From NCBI GenBank assembly GCA_963576785.1, contig OY756150.1, positions 496,001 through 560,000 on the forward strand: a stretch of 64,000 nucleotides of DNA, given 5' to 3'. Shown here one piece after another: positions 57,214-64,000 of this stretch. The translations under genes were made by a program, and so were the position numbers. Under the pieces are notes generated by a model, which saw only the letters and a program-made list of their open reading frames with translations, made no database searches and was not told the DNA's origin. The DNA comes from Chlorophyllum brunneum. Its lineage: Eukaryota; Basidiomycota; Agaricomycetes; Agaricales; Agaricaceae. Positions within the stretch are counted from its first letter, which is position 1. Each line of letters begins with the position of its first letter.

Positions 57214-58848
57214 ATGACTAGCCTTGGAGAAGATATACCGAACATTGGTGCACTGTACGTTTCTGGTCCATTTTTTTGTTTGGATTTATTGGAGGTAGAC
57301 GGTATTTGTCTAGGGCAGGGCCACCGGTGAGTAATGATTTAATGTATCTGAAATGAGTATCAAACAACCGCTGACGAGTGATCTGTCATAGTTTTTGGGC
57401 ATAATTCTCAATAGTTATCTCTATGGGATTTTGACGCTACAGTACTGTAAGGGGTTAAACGTGTTGACACAATTGATTTATTAAAGGGATTTTCAGACAA
57501 TTATCATGTCAACTTTCGGAACGACTACCCAATCCTCAGAACCATCGGTACGTCATTCATTGGTTTGTAATTCCCAGTCACCTCACCAGGGACCAAAAAG
57601 TTCATCTGCAGTTTTTCTTGGAAACAACGCAAACAATTATGTCGGTGGCAGACGGCTTTCATTGGTTTGTTTATGGCTATGGAAAACCTCAGAAACTCGC
57701 AGAATTTTTCTTGGCCAATATCGATTCACCAATAATATGTACCTGTATTGGAATTATATCCCAAGGTGCATATTGCTGGAGAATTTATCGTCTTAGTAAT
57801 TGGAGGATGGTAACAATAATGCTTGCTCTGGTGAGTTTTTTTTTTTTTTTACCCTGAATACCATTTTGGATATGAGTTGATTTTGGGTTCTGTGGACAGG
57901 TGATATGTTGCCAAGCTGCTGGTGGCTTTGGTATTGGGATACTGGTTAGGCTATTTGTTGACCATTCTTTCGCACCTGCTTGACCCCCACGCCCTCTAGA
58001 ATCAGAGACTGGGGAGCATCCTAAAGTGGAACAGGCGGGACGATATACTCATGATTGTACGTCCCGGTATTCTTACGCCACGTTTGAAGTTTTGTTCAAT
58101 GAACTCTTTAGATCTGGTCCGTCTCTACGGCTGTTGCAGATACGACTATAGCTATTGTGATGACGTACCTTGTAAGCGAGTCCAATTTGATTGATGTGTG
58201 CCACAGCGTTCATGGAGTCTTTCAGCTTTTATCCAACAATGCTTCGTCCAAGAGGGGGGCGACCGTCCCCATTAGAATTATAAGACTAATCATTGAGTCG
58301 AACATTGCAAGTGGTAAGCATGTCCCGAGAAATTGTGAGATTCGGCAAGGCTAATGGAATGATGAATCAAGCTACCATTGCAATCGTCCAGCTGCTCACT
58401 ACGGTAATCAAACCTATAAAACCACCGGTAAGTGAGTTTCGCTCCTTCATGTGGCTCATTCCTGATTTGCCCAGAATACAAGCTTGTTTTTATGCCCGTA
58501 TGTCACATTCCCAGTGATACATTCCGTCGTAAACTAACATACCACCGCAGAGGCTACGTCCTCGGGAAATTGTGCGTGACTTTTTATATTGGACTGCAGG
58601 TCACTCAAGGAAAAACCAGGTATAGCAATTCGTTCATTACGATGTTGAACAACCGCAAGTACGCGGGAGGAGTTGCAGAAGAGGTTGCAACGTACACTGG
58701 GGAGACTTCCGGAGTTGAGCTTAGGCCTAGATACATCCACACAGCAAGCCTCGCCAATGGGATCACTATTCACAGGGAGACGGCGGTGCAGTTTGATAAT
58801 GTTATGCCGCGGTCGCCCAAGGAGCAGATGAGGTACTCGGAGATATGA
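57214..58848 (+). CDS. Multi-pass membrane protein, DUF6534-like
   Basis: The family marks are clear: LGIILNSYLYGILTLQY near 57395, MSVADGFHWFVYGYG near 57640, FFLANIDSPIICTCIGIISQGAYCWRIYRLSNW near 57700, STAVADTTIAIVMTYL near 58120, ATIAIVQLLTT near 58370 and the ending YSNSFITMLNNRK near 58620 with a hydrophilic tail to 58848. At least nine exons are implied. Internal boundaries such as 57837/57901 and 58168 are good, but the first two introns and one near 58540 are not settled. The role is unknown; the family is large in Agaricomycetes. The stop lies only 105 bases before the LCB1 start on the same strand. Confidence 0.75.
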
Positions 58849-58953
58849 GTGTATTAGGTAGATGGCGTGGGAAAGTCAGAAGAATACATATTATTAAGTA
58901 ATTCAAGGACCTCCTATCGACGAGCAGGCGGGGCGAGGAGTGAGACGGGCAGC

Positions 58954-60846
58954 ATGAACGCAACATCCACCACCCTCGAGCCAGTCCTCGACTTCCTCGC
59001 CCGCACCCTCACCACCGCAGAATCTGCCTTCAACACCCTCCCTGGCTCAGCCGTCATCCAGCGCTACGTCAAGAGCTCTCATCAGAACGACCCCGGCAGG
59101 ACTATCCTGGAGCTCATCTTGTTCTTTTTCGCCATTCGCACATTGCTCCAGTCAAGGACACGCGCGGACAAGAATTTTATCCAATTTTCCGACAAGGTCA
59201 CTTGTAGTTATTTTCTACAATTACACACGCTGACGCGTCGCCTGGTTTAGGAAATCGACGAGCTCGTGGACGAATGGACACCTGAGCCCTTAGGACAACC
59301 TCTCACACCCCAGGAACAGGCAGACCTATTCGCTGTCCCCGTCATCGCAGGTCCCAATGGCCCCAAACCGAAACTCTTAACCACTGGTAAAACAGCCGTC
59401 AACCTTGCCAGTTTCAACTTCACCAACCTGTCTGGAAATGACCAAATCAAAGAACGAGCCGTAGAGGTTCTACGAAAGTATGGCTTGGGTAGCTGTGGAC
59501 CTCCTGGTTTCTACGGTACACTGGGTGCGACTTTCCACAACTGCCACCTCACCTACCCTTCACGCTCACAACAGACCCTGGTTAGATGTCCATATTGATC
59601 TGGAACGGGACATTGCGGATTTCCTGGGTACAGAAGCAGCCATTCTCTATTCACAAGGCTTTTCCACTATCTCCTCCGTCATCCCTGCCTTTTGCAAGCG
59701 CGGTGATATCATTGTCGCAGATCGCGGAGTCAATTTTGCGATCCAGAAGGGCATCCAGATATCCCGCTCTACTGTACGATGGTTTGACCATAATGATCTG
59801 AAGAGCTTGGAGGAGGTGCTTGAGAGCGTTGAAAAGGAAAGGAAGAAACGGCGAGGACCTCTCACTCGCCGTTTTATCGTCACGGAAGGCATATTTGAAA
59901 AGGATGGTGCCATGATCGACCTTCCTAAGCTCGTACGTGATGCCTCTGCACTCCTGATCGCATTTTCTCAAAATTCTTATCTTTCTAGATTGATATCAAG
60001 TACAAGCATAAATACCGTCTAGTTCTAGACGAGAGCATTTCGTTCGGTACTGTCGGACGCACGGGTCGTGGCTTGACAGAACTCTACAACGTTCCAGTAA
60101 GCGCGTGTTCGATGTGCCACTGGCGGAAAGCTCTAATTGTTCCCTCAGGCTTCCAAAGTGGACATGCTCATCGGCTCCGTGGCGAACGGTCTCAACTCCT
60201 GCGGAGGTTTCTGTGCAGGTTCACAGATCGTGGTGAACCACCAAGTACGTCCTATCGTCAACGCCGTCTTGTCACAATCCTGACCCTTTATTATTCCGGT
60301 CAGCGCATAAACGGACTTTCCTTTGTCTTTTCCGCTTCCATGCCGGCTCTCCTCTCTGTCGCTGCTTCTGAAGGTATCAACATTCTCCGCAATACACCTT
60401 CAATTCTTGCAACTCTCCAAGAAAACATTCAAGCCGCTCGTGCAATTCTCGACCGCGTCGATTACATCTCCATTCCGTCACATCCCGCCTCCCCGATCAT
60501 TCACATCTATATCAAACACTTCAAATCATCATTACATCCTTCTACTGCAGCTACAATAGTCCCATCAAGTAAAACATCCAATCCAACATCGATTTTGCCT
60601 AAAGATGCGGCGAGTTGGGACTGGGATGTTCCAACTGAGGAAAAGATTTTGCAGGATGTGGTGGATGAAGTTCTTATTCAGGGAGTGTTGATTACAAAGG
60701 CCAAGAGACTGAGAGGTCAGGAGTTGGTCGAGGCTCGGCCTAGTATTAGATTGGCTATGACTAGCGCGTTGACGAAGAAGGAAACGGAGAAGGCTGTGAA
60801 TGTGGTTAAGAATGCGCTGGTGAAGGTTCTTGGAAAGAGGCGGTGA
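58954..60846 (+). CDS. LCB1: Serine palmitoyltransferase subunit 1 (LCB1), 536 aa
   Basis: Six exons: 58954-59196, 59251-59524, 59586-59932, 59989-60096, 60149-60244 and 60304-60846 (1,611 nt). It is an alpha-oxoamine-synthase-type PLP fold. Visible family sequence includes [63 protein letters not shown] and the region [17 protein letters not shown], which lacks the PLP lysine found in LCB2. An N-terminal span (residues about 49-65) fits ER anchoring. With LCB2 it joins serine and palmitoyl-CoA, the first committed step of sphingolipid synthesis. Confidence 0.95.
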
Positions 60847-61140
60847 GGGATTGATGTTTAGATGGGATGGACGGACTTACGTGTTTTTCTGTTTATTTGA
60901 TGTTGGTGAATCTTATACGTATCTAACTATTCATAGACTATATAATGATGCTGTTTCGTTGGGAGGTATTTTGGGGCGTTGAGGCCTGAATGATATCACA
61001 TTCTTGGGTATCGTCTGGGTGTAGTGTGGAGCAAAATATACAACCGACAATAAATGACTGCAGTAAAATATCCTGGCAAATACCGGGAGAGAGAACGAAT
61101 ACGCTAGAGATGGAGTTGATACCAACCAACTCCACAAAAA

Positions 61141-62722
61141 TCATGTATCACGACGACCTGTTGTGATACGAACACTACCCGTATCCATATATCCAGGTGG
61201 AGGTTCATCCGTTAATCCCTGGACGTAGGCAGAATTCTGCTGCGTGCGTAGATATTGTATTTGATCCATCATCAAACCCATTTGTTCTTGCATATCCAAC
61301 AACACTTGAGGATTCACGGTTGACTCTTCTCGTATATGATGATGACGATGATTTGTGATTGGTTCTAGTGTTTCATCAGGTACAAGACGTATCACGGGAG
61401 GGGATTCTTGGTTTGAATCAGGAGGGTAGAATTTTCCAGATTGTGGTTGTTGTTGTTGTTGTTGTTGTGTGGCGTGGCGTTGTAGCAGACGTTGATGACC
61501 TTGCATGTATGAAGATTTGAGAGAACGTATTTGGGTGGTTACGGTTTCGAGACGATTGTTTAGTTCGTATTGACGTTCTAGTCGTAGTTGATCCCTGTAT
61601 TCTGGATGTTGTTGTGATACTGATCGGGAATGTGATTGGGATTGGGATTGGGATTGGTCGTGGGTGCGAGGATTGAGAATGAATGGTGTCACGGTGGTGT
61701 TGGTTGAAGTGGAAGTTGCAGTGTTGCTGTTGCTGTTGTTGTCTGGTCGATGATTACCAAGGGAAGATTGCGAGAATGAAAGGGGAATAAGGTGTTGTTG
61801 TTCATTAGGTGATGATGTGTTACTTCCATCCGCAGTGTTTCCGATGAATGGATGTGCCATTGCTTCAAGTTCACGTAGTCGTCTGTGTCGATAAAACGCT
61901 GCGGCAATGATGAGTGCAAGAACTGCAATAAATCCTCCCACCACACCGCCCGCTATCGCTTTGACAGTAGTATGAGGATTTGTGGGTGTTGGGGACGGCG
62001 TTGCTACGGTAACTGGTCGCCTGGATAGAGGCACATTGAGGATCCAGAAGGTCAGATCCTATTACTTGAAGGAGAGGAAAGGGAACACACGTGAAATTCG
62101 CAAAGTCAAAATTGATATAGTTGGCTGCGCTTATCTGCCCTACTGCCGTGATCTTCAACTGGTGCATATGCGGATCCAGACCGCTTTTTGAGAACGCCAG
62201 TGTATTGTATTGATAGGAACCTGCGCTCTTTCCTGTGTAGGATTTTGATTCACCGTCAAGGTAAAATTCGCAAGTTGTGGGTGCTTGGTCTGAGAGGATG
62301 AGGTACACGTAAATGGCACTCCCTAACACACGGTATGAGTATACATACACACGCGTGCACGCAAATAGAATGGCGTACGCACCTTGAAATTCGAATGAGA
62401 TATTATATTGAAAGGGGCTTCCGGCAGGAAGGTATACTACAGTGTATGTTCCGCCATTTACAGCAGTGAGGTCTGGTTTGCTTGGGCAGGTAGTACAGTC
62501 CTGATGTGCCCACTGAGGAATGCTTGTATTAGTAGGAGCGGAGGAACTGGTTTCAGGATGGGTATGGAAGTTGTTGGGACTACTGGCATCGTCAATTGTA
62601 AAGTTGGCATTGCCGGAGGTAGCGTTCACCGCAGCGCAATGTAGACCAGCTGTGAGAGCGGATACGAAGATATGAAAAGCTCCAGGCACAAGGCGCCTTG
62701 TTCGACGACTTTGGCGGGGCAT
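61141..62722 (-). CDS. Single-pass membrane protein with Ser/Thr-rich stalk and Gln-rich tail, 483 aa
   Basis: Three exons (62722-62383, 62322-62091, 62020-61141; 1,452 nt). An N-terminal signal anchor region (FHIFVSALTAGLHCAA) leads to an extracellular domain with CTTCPSKPDLTAVNGGTY and TTCEFYLDGESKSY, which resembles a beta-sandwich found in many Agaricomycete surface proteins. A Pro/Thr stalk and one span (GGVVGGFIAVLALIIAAAFY) follow. The cytoplasmic tail is rich in Ser, Asn and Gln, with a CAA-repeat polyglutamine run near 61455 and a possible coiled coil (LRLERQYELNNRLETV). The role is unknown; a cell-surface sensor or adhesin-like protein is possible. Confidence 0.85.
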
Positions 62723-63192
62723 GAATCAGGGGAGAGGAGGAAATTCCACTGTGCAGTAGAAGTGTTGTAGAACCTGGGTTGGTGCACTAGTGAAAAGTTG
62801 CATCAGTTTCTGTCTCCAAGCCCAGCTTTGACATGTAAGCTGAACGTTGTTCGGGAGTGCCTCTGGCAACAGTGATGGGTTGCGATGGACTATTTTAAAA
62901 ACCACATATCATCACGGCGATACAAGGACTTTTAATCCTGGGGTTGAAAAATTGAATGTTAAATGGTGTGGGTCCATCAGCTGCAAAACGCATTAGAACG
63001 AAAAGCAGATCCATGACAAAGTGCTCGGGAACGGGGAGAAGCCAGCGCTTCGAGATTGTCATAAGTCAGAATCGGAGACTCGGGTTTGACATGATGTGGG
63101 AGGATATGTTCTTACCGGACCAAATGCGTCCATCACGGCCATTGCCGCCTTTGGGTTCCTTTTGGTTTGGCGGGTCTAATCACAGGGGGAGC
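62723..63192. other. Intergenic region, nothing recognised
   Basis: It lies between the start of the single-pass membrane protein gene and the end of the next minus-strand gene. A plus-strand ORF at 62956-63219 has no family features. Confidence 0.5.
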
Positions 63193-63571
63193 TCAGAGGC
63201 TGGACAACGATTGCACTAGCTGCCTCCGTTTCACTCGTCGAAGAGGTCCCTGGTCCTCGTTCACTGGCAGCCTATTCAATCCCATCGCCGCCATACCTAA
63301 CACCTCAGTATGCCCCGCAAAATAGATCCCGCGTACTTCCTCGCCCATATCCAAGTCTGAACCACCAGCATTATCTGAAGGGTTCTCACTCCTGATACAG
63401 GCCAACCAGAGCAAGTGTTCTGCCTACGAGAAAGTTAGCTCAATCAGATATTGGTCACGCAGCAGTGATCAGAATAACTCTGCGTCCACCGTACGCTGAC
63501 ACGTCCCAAACAGTCGACAAAACGGCGAGCAAGCTTCTTCTGACTCCGTGGTAGGTAAAAATATCTACTAC
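63193..63571 (-). CDS. 3' exons of an unrecognised conserved-looking gene (5' part unresolved)
   Basis: The last exon 63423-63193 (77 codons with stop) and the preceding exon 63571-63495 join in frame across a 71-bp GT-AG intron. The product reads YFYLPRSQKKLARRFVDCLGR, then AEHLLWLACIRSENPSDNAG, then GEEVRGIYFAGHTEVLGMAA and a basic end (RRVKRRQLVQSL). The even, mixed composition is that of a folded protein, but I cannot name the family. Earlier exons probably lie between 63600 and the window edge; a donor near 63627 is possible. Treat it as partial. Confidence 0.55.
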
Positions 63572-64000
63572 CTGCAACATATATATATTACCGGCAGCAG
63601 TAGGCCGACCCATACTACACCCCTTCTGCGGCATCGACAACCCTCCACCCAACCAGCCAGCTGATAATCATACATCGTGCACCACCGTCCATCTGGAGCG
63701 TACCGGATTGATGCACGCCCCAAGAGCCAAATAGAAGGAGCTCTTTGTATAAATAGCCTCAGCTTCCAAACCGGGAGGGTGCTGTGTTGTCGAACCAATG
63801 ACGATGGGCCACCACGTCCAGAGTCCGCAGGTCGCGTGCATAAAGTGGCAAGAGCTTAATTTGCCTAATCACCCCTTTGACTTAGAGGCGTTGCTGGCAT
63901 GATGCTGTATATCAGGCGTCTGTTGCTTGTTTCTTCCTTCCTTCCCTCTTCTACTACTCAGGTGCCTCGATTGAGGACTTATTTCTCGTGACGTGTATCG
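63572..64000. other. Window edge, probable upstream exons of the preceding gene
   Basis: Minus-strand open frames here (for example 63568-63798) have mixed quality. A TATATATA run near 63580 falls in a likely intron. I could not fix any exon boundaries. Confidence 0.35.

Noticed and set aside
1..64000. CRISPR arrays, tRNA or rRNA genes
   Set aside because: No regular spacer-repeat array and no tRNA or rRNA pattern were seen by eye; a tRNAscan or Infernal run was not possible.

Overview
This window looks like nuclear DNA of a basidiomycete fungus, most likely an Agaricomycete. The genes are split by many 40-65 bp GT-AG introns. Several predicted products belong to multi-pass membrane protein families that are expanded in Agaricomycetes. 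The transposable elements are fungal types: a Copia element, a chromodomain Gypsy element and Tad1-like non-LTR elements.

The left half (12-31609) is one Copia element carrying other elements nested inside it. Its 5' LTR (12-440 plus 13960-13971) is broken by a Tad1-like LINE (copy 1, 441-13945). Copy 1 is itself broken by a second full-length relative (copy 2, 4930-11713). The Copia integrase is split by a Gypsy chromovirus (16885-23200) with a perfect 5-bp target duplication, an apparent self-priming site and an extra intact 3' ORF. The Copia reverse transcriptase is split by a minus-strand composite LINE (copy 3, 24831-30096). Copy 3 holds a truncated LINE (copy 4) and an unrelated hairpin-rich segment of about 1.1 kb. 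Nearly all element ORFs carry stop codons of the CGA-to-TGA or TGG/CAG-to-TAG kind, so the elements are decayed. The Copia element itself landed in a paralogue of the adjacent membrane-protein gene.

The right half (31610-64000) is gene-rich. In order it has a 7-TM protein (-), a small secreted repeat protein (+), a second 7-TM protein (-), an F-box/LRR-type protein (+), a Tag1-like vacuolar membrane protein (-), a secreted alginate-lyase-like protein with a probable GPI signal (-), a GH5 glucosylceramidase/steryl-glucosidase-like protein (-), two tandem secreted carboxylesterases (+), a serine carboxypeptidase (+), a DUF6534-like membrane protein (+), serine palmitoyltransferase subunit LCB1 (+), a single-pass mucin-like membrane protein (-) and the 3' end of an unrecognised gene (-). 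I worked out exon structures by hand. For ten genes the summed exon lengths are exact multiples of three and give continuous family-like proteins, which supports those models.

Functionally, the gene half mixes secreted hydrolases (lyase, two esterases, S10 peptidase), membrane sensors or transporters of unknown role, and two lipid genes: LCB1 for sphingolipid synthesis and the GH5 enzyme for glycolipid turnover. I see no operon-like pathway cluster.
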